This document shows, one piece after another, positions 7,391-16,366 of a stretch of DNA of 41,077 bases. Under the pieces are notes generated by a model that was given only the letters and a program-made list of their open reading frames with translations, searched no databases and was not told where the DNA came from. The DNA comes from an uncultured beta proteobacterium. Its GTDB lineage: Bacteria; Pseudomonadota; Gammaproteobacteria; Burkholderiales; Burkholderiaceae_B. Location: positions 1 through 41,077 of the forward strand of contig CAIPID010000254.1 of the NCBI GenBank assembly GCA_903865015.1, read 5' to 3'. The position numbers and the translations under genes are program-made. Within the stretch, counting starts at the first letter, position 1. Each line of letters begins with the position of its first letter.

Positions 7391-10223
7391 AAACACACTC
7401 AATCTGCCCGACACCAAGTTCCCGATGCGTGGTGACTTGCCTAAACGCGAACCACTCTGGGTTGCCACCTGGCAAGAAAAAAAGGTCTATCAGGCCGTGC
7501 GCGAGGCAAGCCTGGGTCGCCCGAAATTCTTGCTCCATGACGGACCGCCCTACGCCAACGGTGACATTCATATTGGTCATGCCGTTAATAAAATCCTCAA
7601 AGACATCATCATCAAAAGCCGCAACATGGCTGGCTTTGATGCAGCTTACGTTCCTGGGTGGGATTGCCATGGCATGCCGATCGAAATTCAGATTGAAAAA
7701 AAATACGGCAAACACCTACCCGTCGCGGAAGTTCAATCTAAAGCCCGTGCCTACGCACTTGAGCAGATTGAACGCCAGAAAAAGGACTTTATCCGACTCG
7801 GCGTGCTGGGCGACTGGGACAATCCCTATCTGACGATGAATTTCAGCAACGAAGCCAATGAGATTCGCGCATTAGGTCGTATTCTGGATAAAGGCTACGT
7901 GTTTCGTGGCTTAAAGCCTGTGAACTGGTGTTTTGACTGCGGCTCTGCCCTGGCTGAAGCAGAGGTCGAATACGCGGATCGCAAAGATCCAGCCGTACAC
8001 ATCGCTTTCCCGTTTGTGGATATGCCCGCAGTAGCCAAAGCTTTTGGTGTGCCAAGCGTAGACAAGGGTGCGATCGTAATCTGGACCACGACCCCCTGGA
8101 CCATCCCCTCGAACCAGGCACTGAATATTCATCCTGAATTTGAATATGCGCTGGTACGTGTGAGCCCTGCTCCTGCGACGGGCGCACTGATGATCCTGGC
8201 TGCAGACCGCGTTGAGGCCTGCATGAAAGAATGGGGCATGGAAGGCGAGATAATCGCCAAATGCGTAGGCTCTGCACTCAGTCAGATTAGCTTTGAGCAC
8301 CCACTGGCCAGTTTTGATGCGGGCTACAAACGTCTGTCGCCTGTGTATCTGGGTGACTACGTCACACTCGATACGGGTACAGGGGTCGTGCACTCTGCGC
8401 CCGCCTACGGCATCGAGGATTTCATTTCCTGCAAAGCACATGGCGTCAAAGATGCGGACATCATTAGTCCAGTCATGGGTGACGGCAAGTTCGTCCCTGG
8501 ATTACCTGGTTTTGGTGGACTGAGCATTTGGGAAGCAAATCCCAAGATCGTCGAGGCGCTGACCGCTGCGGGTACGCTGATCAAGGTCGAACAGCATTCA
8601 CACAGCTACATGCACTGCTGGCGTCATAAGACGCCGATCATTTATCGTGCGACCAGCCAGTGGTTTGCAGGGATGGATGTCAAGCCAAAGGACGATGAGC
8701 CCAGCCTGCGCACAAGCGCGCTGGCCGCTATCGAAGCCACGGAGTTTTTCCCGGCCTGGGGACGCGCACGCTTGCATGCGATGATCGCCAACCGTCCTGA
8801 CTGGACGCTCTCGCGTCAGCGTCAATGGGGTGTGCCCATGGCATTCTTCATTCATAAAGAAACCGGGGCTCTGCATCCCAACACACCTGCGCTGCTCGAA
8901 GAGGTTGCCAAGCGTGTGGAAAAACACGGCATTGAGGCCTGGCAGGCGATTGAACCAGCTGATCTTTTAAGTGCCGAGGACGCACAAATTTACGAAAAAA
9001 ATCGCGACACGCTTGATGTCTGGTTCGACTCTGGGACCACGCATGCAACCGTGCTGGGCGGCCCAAACAACGAACATAACGGCTCGCACGGTGCTCAACT
9101 CACCTGGCCTGCCGACCTCTATCTCGAGGGCTCCGATCAACACCGTGGCTGGTTCCACTCCTCCTTGCTGACAGGCTGCATGCTCTATGGTCGTGCGCCA
9201 TATAAGGGCTTGCTGACACATGGTTTTGTAGTCGATGGCAATGGTCGCAAAATGAGCAAGTCGGTGGGCAATGTCATTGCGCCACAAAAAGTCTCAGACA
9301 GTTTAGGTGCAGAAATCCTGCGCCTTTGGGTCGCCAGTACCGATTACTCGGGCGAGCTCTCAATCTCTGACGAGATTCTCAAACGTGTCGTTGAAGGCTA
9401 TCGACGCATTCGCAATACGCTGAGATTTTTACTGGCCAACCTTGCTGACTTCAATGCTGAAACGGATGCCGTCGCGGTTGAACAGATGCTTGAAATTGAT
9501 CGCTACGCATTAGCCATGACCGCACAGATGCAAAGCGAAGTCCTTGCTAGTTTTGAGCACTACGACTTCCACCCTGCCATGTCGCGTTTGCAGGGCTTTT
9601 GTTCCGAGGATCTGGGCGCATTTTATTTAGATGTACTTAAAGATCGCCTCTACACCTCGGCACCACGTAGTCTTGCGCGACGCTCGGCACAAACAGCACT
9701 TTTGCACATCACGCAAAGCTTGCTTAAGCTTATGGCGCCTGTGCTCTCATTCACCGCCGAAGAAGCCTGGGAGATTCTGGGCTCGACAACACTCACAGAG
9801 ACAGGTAAACAACCTGCCCTCACAATCTTTACCGAGTGCTATCACAACGTGCCTGCTGTTGCAGATGCCAGCGCACTCTCCATTCGCTGGTCACGCATTC
9901 GCGAAATCCGTGCGCAAGTCATGCGCAAACTCGAAGAACTGCGCACAGCAGGTAGCATCGGCTCGTCTCTGCAAGGTGAGGTCGAACTCACTGCAAGCGG
10001 AGATGATCTGACACTGCTGCTCAGCGTAGCCGAGCAGCTGCCGTTTATTTTTATTGTGTCGCGTGTCAGTGTGCAACCGGGTGTCGGTGAGCTGCAAATC
10101 AATATCGCAGCCTCTGGCCATCAAAAATGCGAACGCTGCTGGCATTATCGTGCGGACATTGGACAAGACGCGGCCCATCCGCATATTTGCGGGCGCTGCG
10201 TGGTCAATCTGAAAGATGCATAA
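7380..10223 (+). CDS. ileS: Isoleucyl-tRNA synthetase
   Basis: This class I aminoacyl-tRNA synthetase charges tRNA-Ile. The catalytic-domain signature [15 protein letters not shown] (HIGH motif) lies near residue 60. The CP1 editing domain carries the [12 protein letters not shown] segment that hydrolyses Val-tRNA-Ile, and the KMSKS loop appears as [12 protein letters not shown] in the second half. A C-terminal zinc knuckle, [12 protein letters not shown]...CGRCV, is intact. The ATG at 7380 gives 947 aa, near the E. coli length of 938; the track's upstream start at 7341 lies deeper in ribF and adds non-family sequence. The reading frame overlaps the ribF 3' end by 11 bp and the lspA 5' end by 8 bp, so translation through ribF-ileS-lspA-coaBC is probably coupled. 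Confidence 0.97.
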   Translation: MDYKNTLNLPDTKFPMRGDLPKREPLWVATWQEKKVYQAVREASLGRPKFLLHDGPPYANGDIHIGHAVNKILKDIIIKSRNMAGFDAAYVPGWDCHGMPIEIQIEKKYGKHLPVAEVQSKARAYALEQIERQKKDFIRLGVLGDWDNPYLTMNFSNEANEIRALGRILDKGYVFRGLKPVNWCFDCGSALAEAEVEYADRKDPAVHIAFPFVDMPAVAKAFGVPSVDKGAIVIWTTTPWTIPSNQALNIHPEFEYALVRVSPAPATGALMILAADRVEACMKEWGMEGEIIAKCVGSALSQISFEHPLASFDAGYKRLSPVYLGDYVTLDTGTGVVHSAPAYGIEDFISCKAHGVKDADIISPVMGDGKFVPGLPGFGGLSIWEANPKIVEALTAAGTLIKVEQHSHSYMHCWRHKTPIIYRATSQWFAGMDVKPKDDEPSLRTSALAAIEATEFFPAWGRARLHAMIANRPDWTLSRQRQWGVPMAFFIHKETGALHPNTPALLEEVAKRVEKHGIEAWQAIEPADLLSAEDAQIYEKNRDTLDVWFDSGTTHATVLGGPNNEHNGSHGAQLTWPADLYLEGSDQHRGWFHSSLLTGCMLYGRAPYKGLLTHGFVVDGNGRKMSKSVGNVIAPQKVSDSLGAEILRLWVASTDYSGELSISDEILKRVVEGYRRIRNTLRFLLANLADFNAETDAVAVEQMLEIDRYALAMTAQMQSEVLASFEHYDFHPAMSRLQGFCSEDLGAFYLDVLKDRLYTSAPRSLARRSAQTALLHITQSLLKLMAPVLSFTAEEAWEILGSTTLTETGKQPALTIFTECYHNVPAVADASALSIRWSRIREIRAQVMRKLEELRTAGSIGSSLQGEVELTASGDDLTLLLSVAEQLPFIFIVSRVSVQPGVGELQINIAASGHQKCERCWHYRADIGQDAAHPHICGRCVVNLKDA

Positions 10224-10707
10224 GCCCTGTTTTGGTATTGGACGTTGGTTGTGGCTCGCGGGATTGCTGATCGTGATCGATCAGCTCAGTAAGCTCGGAT
10301 TCGATTCACAACTCAAATATGGCGAGCGGATTCATCTGCTGCCATTTTTCGACTTTACCTTGTTGTACAACCCCGGTGCAGCCTTTAGTTTTTTAGCGGA
10401 TGAAAGCGGGTGGCAAAGATGGTTTTTTACTTTACTTGCCTTTGCGGCATCGGTATTTATCATCTGGATGATGCGTAAAAACAAAGCGCATCACAGGATG
10501 ATGCTTGCTTTGGCGTTAATCCTGGGTGGAGCGATCGGCAATGTCATTGATCGTATCGCTTACGGCCATGTGGTTGACTTCCTGTTGTTCTATTGGCGTG
10601 ACTGGTATTACCCGGCTTTTAATATTGCCGATATTTGCATCACGCTCGGTGCTATGCTTTTGATACTCGATGAGCTGCTGCGACTGAAAGGTACACGTTC
10701 AAAATGA
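10216..10707 (+). CDS. lspA: Lipoprotein signal peptidase (signal peptidase II)
   Basis: LspA is an inner-membrane aspartyl protease that cuts the signal peptide of prolipoproteins just before the lipid-modified cysteine. The 163-aa sequence shows four hydrophobic segments (about residues 9-26, 69-87, 95-112 and 136-155). The conserved regions are [35 protein letters not shown] with one catalytic Asp, and [11 protein letters not shown] with the other. The start overlaps the ileS stop (ATGCATAA, 8 bp) and the stop overlaps the coaBC start (ATGA). A natural client in this window is the PqiC-like lipoprotein with the LAGC lipobox. Length and motifs are normal for the family. Confidence 0.96.
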   Translation: MHKPCFGIGRWLWLAGLLIVIDQLSKLGFDSQLKYGERIHLLPFFDFTLLYNPGAAFSFLADESGWQRWFFTLLAFAASVFIIWMMRKNKAHHRMMLALALILGGAIGNVIDRIAYGHVVDFLLFYWRDWYYPAFNIADICITLGAMLLILDELLRLKGTRSK

Positions 10708-11906
10708 TTAAAGACCTGCAAGGTAAACGCATCGTACTGGGTTTGAGTGGCGGCATTGCCTGCTACAAGTCCGCTGAACTCGTGCGCCGCATAATCGATC
10801 TGGGCGCGACAGTCGACGTGGTCATGACAGACGCCGCGACGCACTTCATCACAGCCGTCACGATGCAAGCCCTGTCAGGACGTCCGGTATTTCTCGATGC
10901 CTGGGATGCACGCATTCCAAACAATATGCCACACATCGATCTGACGCGTGGAGCGGATGCGATATTGATCGCACCGGCCTCGGCGGACTTTATGGCCAAG
11001 CTCGTCCAGGGCCGGGCGGATGATTTGCTATCGACCCTGTGCCTAGCGCGTGCGTGCCCCCTGCTTGTCGCACCTGCCATGAATCGCGAGATGTGGGCCG
11101 CAGCCCCCACGCAACGCAATGTCGAACAATTAAAACTTGATGGCGTCAAAATTCTCGGTCCCGGCAACGGTGATCAGGCATGTGGCGAAACCGGTGACGG
11201 GCGAATGCTTGAACCCGCGCAATTACTCGCTGAGCTGATTGGATTTTTTCAGCCTAAATTACTCGCGGGTAAACGCGTCATGATCACAGCGGGCCCAACT
11301 GTCGAGCCCATCGACCCGGTACGCGTGATCAGCAACAGGTCCTCAGGCAAAACCGGTTATGCGCTTGCGCGTGCCGCATGGGAAGCCGGTGCAGACGTCA
11401 CCCTGATCTCGGGCCCCACCGCATTAATTACGCCGTATGGCGTGACACGCATCGATGTAGAGACCGCCCAGCAGATGCATGACGCCGTGCTTGCAAGCGC
11501 TGCCGAGCACGATATTTTTATAGCGGTCGCTGCCGTCGCGGATTGGCGCGTGGCGAATGTTGCGACAGACAAGATCAAAAAAGATGGAAATCAGACGCCT
11601 GAGCTTTCATTCATCCCCAACCCAGATATCCTCGCGGCTGTTGCCAAACTGCCTGACGGTCCGTGGTGCGTAGGTTTTGCCGCCGAAACTGAACGTCTAT
11701 CTGAATTCGCCCACGAAAAACGCCTGCGCAAAGGTATCCCCATGCTGATTGGCAACCTCGCTCAGCATGTGATGGATGCAGACCACACCACCGTATCCAT
11801 TTTTGATATGCATGGCGAGCATCCATTGCCGTCTAGTGGCAAACAAAATATTGCTCGCCAACTGATACAAGCGATATCAACACGTATCACAGGTACACAG
11901 GCCTGA
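10704..11906 (+). CDS. coaBC: Bifunctional phosphopantothenoylcysteine decarboxylase / phosphopantothenate-cysteine ligase
   Basis: CoaBC carries out two successive steps of coenzyme A synthesis: CTP-dependent joining of cysteine to 4'-phosphopantothenate (CoaB half) and FMN-dependent decarboxylation (CoaC half). The N-terminal CoaC half (about residues 1-180) has [14 protein letters not shown], the [23 protein letters not shown] stretch, the PAMN motif and [10 protein letters not shown] with the catalytic Cys. The CoaB half (about 190-400) has [31 protein letters not shown] and the substrate-binding KIKK. Its 400 aa match the family. It overlaps lspA by 4 bp and is followed 18 bp later by a DedA-family gene. 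In many genomes dut follows coaBC directly; here the DedA gene is inserted between them. Confidence 0.95.
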   Translation: MIKDLQGKRIVLGLSGGIACYKSAELVRRIIDLGATVDVVMTDAATHFITAVTMQALSGRPVFLDAWDARIPNNMPHIDLTRGADAILIAPASADFMAKLVQGRADDLLSTLCLARACPLLVAPAMNREMWAAAPTQRNVEQLKLDGVKILGPGNGDQACGETGDGRMLEPAQLLAELIGFFQPKLLAGKRVMITAGPTVEPIDPVRVISNRSSGKTGYALARAAWEAGADVTLISGPTALITPYGVTRIDVETAQQMHDAVLASAAEHDIFIAVAAVADWRVANVATDKIKKDGNQTPELSFIPNPDILAAVAKLPDGPWCVGFAAETERLSEFAHEKRLRKGIPMLIGNLAQHVMDADHTTVSIFDMHGEHPLPSSGKQNIARQLIQAISTRITGTQA

Positions 11907-11913
11907 TCAGGCC
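11900..11913. repeat. 14-bp perfect palindrome spanning the coaBC stop codon
   Basis: GGCCTGATCAGGCC reads identically on both strands and contains the coaBC TGA stop. No T-tract follows it on either strand, so it is not a standard intrinsic terminator. It may be a protein-binding site or chance; I see no second copy in the window. Confidence 0.35.
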
Positions 11914-11924
11914 GTGATGAGCCT

Positions 11925-12461
11925 ATGGAAGCGCTCATTGAACACATTACAGAATTTATTCGCCAGAACCAGATCTGGGCGGGGCCCATCATCGGTTTGA
12001 TGACCTTTGGCGAGTCGATGTTTATCATCGGCATTCTGATTCCTGCAACCGCCCTGTTGCTCGTGACCGGTGGACTGGTGGCAAGCGGCACACTGCCTTT
12101 GATGCCAATCCTCTTATGGGGATATGCAGGCGCGTTACTCGGTGACGCATTGTCCTTCTGGCTAGGCCGGTGGGTGGGGCCTAGCGTGCTGCGCTGCAAA
12201 CCCCTTTCCACACATCGCAGAACCGTCGCACGTGCCCGATTGCTGTTCTATCGTTACGGTTTTTTTGCAGTATTGCTTGGACGATTTTTAGGACCTATAC
12301 GAAGCACGATTCCAACGGTTGCGGGCGTCATGGGAATGCCAGAATATAAATTCCAGCTGGCAAATCTTATCTCTGCTTTGTTCTGGGTTCCTGCGTTGCT
12401 TGCGCCCGGCTATATGGCAATTCACGCCACAGAATCTTTTAATTTTTTCAAACTCTTCTGA
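11925..12461 (+). CDS. DedA-family (VTT domain) inner-membrane protein
   Basis: DedA/SNARE-associated proteins are integral membrane proteins of the VTT superfamily; several act in undecaprenyl-phosphate or phospholipid translocation and support membrane-potential homeostasis. Family landmarks visible here are [23 protein letters not shown] near the N-terminus (the conserved E...P re-entrant region), [19 protein letters not shown] (GxxxGDxxSFxxGR-like), and [18 protein letters not shown] with the conserved Arg and Pro. Hydrophobic stretches fall at about residues 20-36, 40-56, 62-78, 107-130 and 145-165. At 178 aa it is a little shorter than E. coli YqjA or DedA (about 220). It lies between coaBC and dut, probably in the same operon. 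Which lipid it handles cannot be read from the sequence. Confidence 0.85.
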   Translation: MEALIEHITEFIRQNQIWAGPIIGLMTFGESMFIIGILIPATALLLVTGGLVASGTLPLMPILLWGYAGALLGDALSFWLGRWVGPSVLRCKPLSTHRRTVARARLLFYRYGFFAVLLGRFLGPIRSTIPTVAGVMGMPEYKFQLANLISALFWVPALLAPGYMAIHATESFNFFKLF

Positions 12462-12472
12462 TTTCAAAAACC

Positions 12473-12922
12473 ATGAAACCTGTCGATCTCAAAATACTCG
12501 ATGCGCGTATGCGTGAACAATTACCTGCCTACGGCACGCCTGGTTCTGCAGGTCTGGACTTAAGAGCATGTCTCGATGCCCCGCTGGTCATAGAACCCGG
12601 CGCCACGCAACTGGTTCCAACAGGTCTGGCCATCCATATTGCCGATCCTGGATACGCAGCGGTCATATTGCCTCGCTCTGGATTGGGACATAAGCACGGC
12701 ATCGTGCTCGGCAATCTGGTGGGCTTGATTGACTCGGACTATCAAGGCCCCTTGATGGTTTCGGCCTGGAACCGCAGCAATATCGCCTACACATTGCAAC
12801 CAATGGAAAGACTCGCGCAACTTGTTGTATTGCCAGTGGCGCAGGTGCAATTTAATCTTGTTGAGGATTTCGATGCCTCTGCGCGCGGGACTGGCGGTTT
12901 TGGCAGTACAGGTAAAAGCTAA
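12473..12922 (+). CDS. dut: Deoxyuridine 5'-triphosphate nucleotidohydrolase (dUTPase)
   Basis: Dut hydrolyses dUTP to dUMP and pyrophosphate, keeping uracil out of DNA and supplying dTMP synthesis. All five motifs of the trimeric enzyme can be read in 149 aa: motif 1 GSAGLDLRA, motif 2 [10 protein letters not shown], motif 3 [11 protein letters not shown] with the catalytic Asp and the Tyr that stacks on the uracil ring, motif 4 MERLAQLV, and the glycine-rich motif 5 [10 protein letters not shown] that closes over the substrate. The ATG at 12473 follows the DedA-family stop by 11 bp. The stop codon overlaps the stop of the convergent lysR gene by 4 bp, so the two transcripts must run into each other unless termination occurs within the coding regions. 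Confidence 0.97.
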   Translation: MKPVDLKILDARMREQLPAYGTPGSAGLDLRACLDAPLVIEPGATQLVPTGLAIHIADPGYAAVILPRSGLGHKHGIVLGNLVGLIDSDYQGPLMVSAWNRSNIAYTLQPMERLAQLVVLPVAQVQFNLVEDFDASARGTGGFGSTGKS

Positions 12923-13851
12923 TCGGCCAGCCATCGGGCATCGAGCCAGTCGCCACAGACAACGGCAGCTTTCATACATTGCACGAGGGTTGACTCTACG
13001 CAGTGCACCGAGGCGGTCGTCTGCCTATTAGCAGGGAGAGCCAGTACTATTTTGCGTTTGAGAGTCGGTTCAATCAATGGTGCGGCGGTCAACACTCCGC
13101 GCGCGATATCGTCGGCGACCGCAATGCCTGGCAAGATCGTCAAGCCGTGTCCTGAAATCACCAGACTTTTCTGAATACTCATCGCATTCGTTTCGGCGAT
13201 CACCATCAATTGCAGCCCAATCAGTGTGGCTGCGTTTTCGACAAGGCTGCGCAGACCGTGCGGCGCACTGGGTAAAACCAAAGGTCTGCCTGCCAACTCA
13301 GCCAACGGCATGGGGTTTTCTGCAAGCAAACCCGATGCGGGCAAACCTACAATCCAGAGACTTTCTTCGAGTAGTGGTTTAACTTGAATCGAAGGCGTGT
13401 GTTTGGGGTCATACAACAAGGCCAAATCAATTTCACCATCCTCAAGCCAACGCTGGAGATGTCCCGCGTAACCAACCGAAATACGCACACGGATCCCAGG
13501 ATAATGTGACGCAAGGGCGTTAACCAGCGCGCTGGCCAACAAATCACTCGTACTGGGCAACAGACCAACCGTTACGATCCCACCAATCGAGCCTTTGGAT
13601 GGACATATCTCCGCCCGAGCGCGATCCAGCTCATGCAAGACGCGACGTGCATACTCGACAAGCGTGCGGCCCGCCTCGGTTAACTCCATACCGTGACGGC
13701 CACGCTCAAAAAGACTCGCCCCGAGATCTTCCTCGAGCAGTCGCAATTGACGTGAAACGGCAGGCTGAACAATATTGAGCAGTGTTGCCGCACGCGTGAC
13801 ATTGCCTGTTTCTGCAACCGTCACTAAAGCACGAAGTTGTTTGAAATCCAA
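12919..13851 (-). CDS. LysR-family transcriptional regulator (Nac-like)
   Basis: This is a DNA-binding regulator of 310 aa. An N-terminal winged helix-turn-helix (about residues 1-60, [22 protein letters not shown]...[23 protein letters not shown]) is followed by a linker helix and a periplasmic-binding-like effector domain starting near [17 protein letters not shown]. The effector half, including the [14 protein letters not shown] segment, resembles the Nac/Cbl side of the family, but the co-inducer and targets are unknown. The start is a TTG at 13851; no in-frame ATG is better placed, and the protein begins exactly where LysR proteins usually do. It lies downstream of pdxH on the same strand (55-bp gap) and is not divergent from an obvious target operon, so context gives no function. 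Confidence 0.88.
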   Translation of the reverse strand: MDFKQLRALVTVAETGNVTRAATLLNIVQPAVSRQLRLLEEDLGASLFERGRHGMELTEAGRTLVEYARRVLHELDRARAEICPSKGSIGGIVTVGLLPSTSDLLASALVNALASHYPGIRVRISVGYAGHLQRWLEDGEIDLALLYDPKHTPSIQVKPLLEESLWIVGLPASGLLAENPMPLAELAGRPLVLPSAPHGLRSLVENAATLIGLQLMVIAETNAMSIQKSLVISGHGLTILPGIAVADDIARGVLTAAPLIEPTLKRKIVLALPANRQTTASVHCVESTLVQCMKAAVVCGDWLDARWLAD

Positions 13852-13906
13852 AGTGCTTATACCTATGCAAACTCAAGAATGAAACAAACGATCGCGTTTG
13901 GCTTAT

Positions 13907-14554
13907 TCAAGGCGCCAGGCGGTCCTTGATCCACTCATTTTGGTCGCTTAGACGATAACAAATTCTGTCATGCAAGCGTGAAGGACGGCCTTGCCAGAAC
14001 TCCCAGTAATCGGGAACGAGTCGATAACCCCCCCAGTGTGGTGGACGTGGGGGATTCATACCAAACTTCATGCCGTATTCCGCCGCTTTGGCGACGATGG
14101 AGGTGCGTCCGTTAATCACTGTACTTTGAGGAGATGCCCAAGCACCGATGCGACTAGCAAGTGGTCTGGTCGCATAGTACTCGTCCGACTCCGCCGCATC
14201 GACTTTTTCTACACGGCCTTCGATACGGACAACGCGCTCCATCTCGACCCAGTGGAACTGAAGTGATGCAAAGGGAGTGCCTTCGAGCTCCCGGCCTTTG
14301 CGGCTTTGATAATTTGTAAACCAGACAATGCCGCGCGCATCACAGCCTTTGATCAAAACGATACGGCTAGACGGACGGCCATTGCTGCCAACCGTTGCTA
14401 ACGTCATTGCATTGGGTTCTGGAATGTTGTGCTCGAAAGCCTCATTAAGCCAGGACTGAAATTGTTTGAGCGGCTCGTTCGCCACCTCGTGCTCTTCAAG
14501 AGATCCAAGCTCATAACTTTTACGTAAGTCAGACAAAGGCGTTTTATTGCTCAT
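13907..14554 (-). CDS. pdxH: Pyridoxine/pyridoxamine 5'-phosphate oxidase
   Basis: PdxH is the FMN-dependent oxidase that makes pyridoxal 5'-phosphate from PNP or PMP, in both de novo and salvage routes. The conserved order of segments is intact: [14 protein letters not shown] at the N-terminus, [35 protein letters not shown] (FMN and substrate binding), [23 protein letters not shown], and the C-terminal [24 protein letters not shown]. The ORF track begins at a TTG two codons upstream. The ATG at 14554 is better because AAAGGGA lies at proper spacing (about 8 nt) before it, giving 215 aa as usual for the family. It probably feeds PLP to enzymes such as ArgD in this window, but no operon link is visible. 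Confidence 0.95.
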   Translation of the reverse strand: MSNKTPLSDLRKSYELGSLEEHEVANEPLKQFQSWLNEAFEHNIPEPNAMTLATVGSNGRPSSRIVLIKGCDARGIVWFTNYQSRKGRELEGTPFASLQFHWVEMERVVRIEGRVEKVDAAESDEYYATRPLASRIGAWASPQSTVINGRTSIVAKAAEYGMKFGMNPPRPPHWGGYRLVPDYWEFWQGRPSRLHDRICYRLSDQNEWIKDRLAP

Positions 14555-14593
14555 GTTCAAATCCCTTTAGACTCAATGCGCGCTATACAAGAA

Positions 14594-15748
14594 CTACTGC
14601 GCATAAGAAAATTTGCCATTTTTAATGGTCGCCATCACACGGGCACGCTGATCAAAACCCTGGTGATCGGTTGGCGTTACATTCAGCACGCCATTCGGTA
14701 CGGTCAGATCTTTGGTATTCTCAAGCGCATCGCGTAATGCCTGGCGAAACTCAATGGTCGAGGGTTTGGCACCAGATTTCAGTGCGCGAGCAACCGCCTG
14801 ATCGAGCAACACCCATGCACCCATGGCATCACCAGCAAACTGCGTCATCGTATTCGGGCCATACTTGTCTTCGTAGCGATCGGTGAACTCCAGCGCCACC
14901 CGACGCACAGGGTTGGATTCAGGCAGTTCGCGCGCGACAACGCCTGGCCCCGTGGGGAATAATGTGCCCTCCACATCACGACCGCCGAGTTGCAGAAACT
15001 CGAGCGTACCAATACCATGCGTTTGGTAAATCAAACCTTTATAGCCACGACCCACTAAAGTTTTTTGCGGCAATGCGGCTGGTGTACCAGAGCCTGCGAT
15101 CAAAATAGCTTGAGGTTGTGCGGCGATTAGTTTTAAAACCTGGCCAGTCACAGACTGGTCTGTGCGCTGAAAAGACTCGTGCGCAACGATCTCTGGATTA
15201 CCCGCTGCAGCAGCCGAAAACTCCTTAGCCCAGCCCTCGCCATAAGAATCGGCAAACCCGATGAAACCGACCTTTTTAATACCACGACGGCGCATGTCTT
15301 CTACGAGTGCAGTGGCCATCAGCGCATCGTTTTGCGGTAATTTGAACGCCCACTTTCTCTTGGGATCCGACAGTGGCGTCACAATCGAGGAGGAAGCAGC
15401 CAGTGCAATCATGGGCGTACTCGACTCCTGGAGCACATCGAGTGCGGCTAATGCGGCAGGCGTGATATTCGGACCTACAATTGCATCGACTTTATTTTCC
15501 GAGGTCAGTTTGCGAAAATTCTTGACCGCCTGGCTCACATCGGTCGCATCATCCAGAATGACATAACGCGCGGGCTGACCGCCAAGCGTGTCAGGCCAGA
15601 GCTTGATCGCGTTGGCAGATTGAATACCAATTGCCGCTGCCGGTCCGGTTGTGGAAATATCCACACCGATCACGATTTCAGCGATCGACGGGATTGCAAA
15701 CAATCCGGTGGCACAAAAAGCTATTAATCGCCGTTTAAGATGCAACAT
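14594..15748 (-). CDS. ABC transporter periplasmic substrate-binding protein (LivK / branched-chain amino-acid type)
   Basis: This is a periplasmic type 1 binding protein of 384 aa. Residues 1-23 (MLHLKRRLIAFCATGLFAIPSIAE) form a signal peptide. The mature protein begins IVIGVDISTTGPAAAIG and shows the family features VDAIVGPNITPAALAALDVL, IALAASSSIVTP, KVGFIGFADSYGEGWAKEF and GPNTMTQFAGDAMGAWVLL. Such proteins deliver branched-chain amino acids, amides, urea or aromatic acids to Liv-type ABC permeases. No permease or ATPase gene is present nearby, so it is an orphan whose ligand cannot be deduced. A very strong ribosome site (TAAGGAGGATCA) precedes the ATG. It lies 18 bp downstream of the pqiC-like gene on the same strand and may be expressed from that transcript. 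Confidence 0.9.
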   Translation of the reverse strand: MLHLKRRLIAFCATGLFAIPSIAEIVIGVDISTTGPAAAIGIQSANAIKLWPDTLGGQPARYVILDDATDVSQAVKNFRKLTSENKVDAIVGPNITPAALAALDVLQESSTPMIALAASSSIVTPLSDPKRKWAFKLPQNDALMATALVEDMRRRGIKKVGFIGFADSYGEGWAKEFSAAAAGNPEIVAHESFQRTDQSVTGQVLKLIAAQPQAILIAGSGTPAALPQKTLVGRGYKGLIYQTHGIGTLEFLQLGGRDVEGTLFPTGPGVVARELPESNPVRRVALEFTDRYEDKYGPNTMTQFAGDAMGAWVLLDQAVARALKSGAKPSTIEFRQALRDALENTKDLTVPNGVLNVTPTDHQGFDQRARVMATIKNGKFSYAQ

Positions 15749-15766
15749 TGATCCTCCTTAGTGAAC

Positions 15767-16366
15767 TTAAATTCCAGTGCACTGGGCACCGTTTGGCATG
15801 GCACGCGTCTCAAGCGCCTCTGCAATCTGGGCGGAGAGTTGCTGAGTATTTTTTTGCTGTCCGGTAACCAGTGCCGATACGCCTACCGAAACGGGTTGCT
15901 GCAGGCGTGTAAAGCAAGTCATGACTTTGTTGGATCCAGCAAAGCGAATACGCCATAGGGCATGAATCGCCACATATTGACCAGGAACCATATCAAAACG
16001 CTGCACATCAACCTGGACACGCGTCACACCCGAGTCGCCTACACCAGCAGCCAGATTTTGAACGGGAGGCATGCCGATACGGGTCGTTAACTCTAGGGAC
16101 AGTGCAGTCCTAAGATGCGAGGACAAGGGTGCCGTCCATAAATCGTTCGCGAGCACCAGTACGCGTCCATCGGATTGCTGCACCACTAATGAGGCCAGAT
16201 CAGCTTCGGGAGGGACTGAGACATCCGAAAGCGCGTAAGGTCCCACTGCCTTGACAGCGGGCACTTCCGAACTGGACATCGGGGGGCTCAGCGTGTAGTT
16301 GAATGCCGCAGGTGAACCGCATCCAGCAAGCACAAGACTTGCGAGCATCATCATCAAAATTTTCAT
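15767..16366 (-). CDS. pqiC: PqiC-like outer-membrane lipoprotein (ABC-type transport auxiliary lipoprotein)
   Basis: This 199-aa protein carries a lipoprotein signal with the lipobox LAGC (Cys at residue 16), so it should be processed by LspA. The body matches the PqiC/YmbA auxiliary family in layout: FNYTLSPP after the lipobox, then GPYALSDVSVPPEADLASLVVQ, an ANDLWTAPLSSHLRTALSLELTTR segment and VQVDVQRFDMVPGQYVAIHALWRI. In E. coli PqiC sits in the outer membrane and docks the end of the PqiB periplasmic needle. The ATG at 16366 overlaps the pqiB stop (ATGA), which fixes it as the third gene of a pqiA-pqiB-pqiC operon. Confidence rests on the lipobox, the operon position and the weaker family pattern. 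Confidence 0.85.
   Translation of the reverse strand: MKILMMMLASLVLAGCGSPAAFNYTLSPPMSSSEVPAVKAVGPYALSDVSVPPEADLASLVVQQSDGRVLVLANDLWTAPLSSHLRTALSLELTTRIGMPPVQNLAAGVGDSGVTRVQVDVQRFDMVPGQYVAIHALWRIRFAGSNKVMTCFTRLQQPVSVGVSALVTGQQKNTQQLSAQIAEALETRAMPNGAQCTGI

Noticed and set aside
7911-8441. 176-aa minus-strand ORF inside ileS
   Set aside because: Antisense shadow of a gene with complete IleRS motifs.
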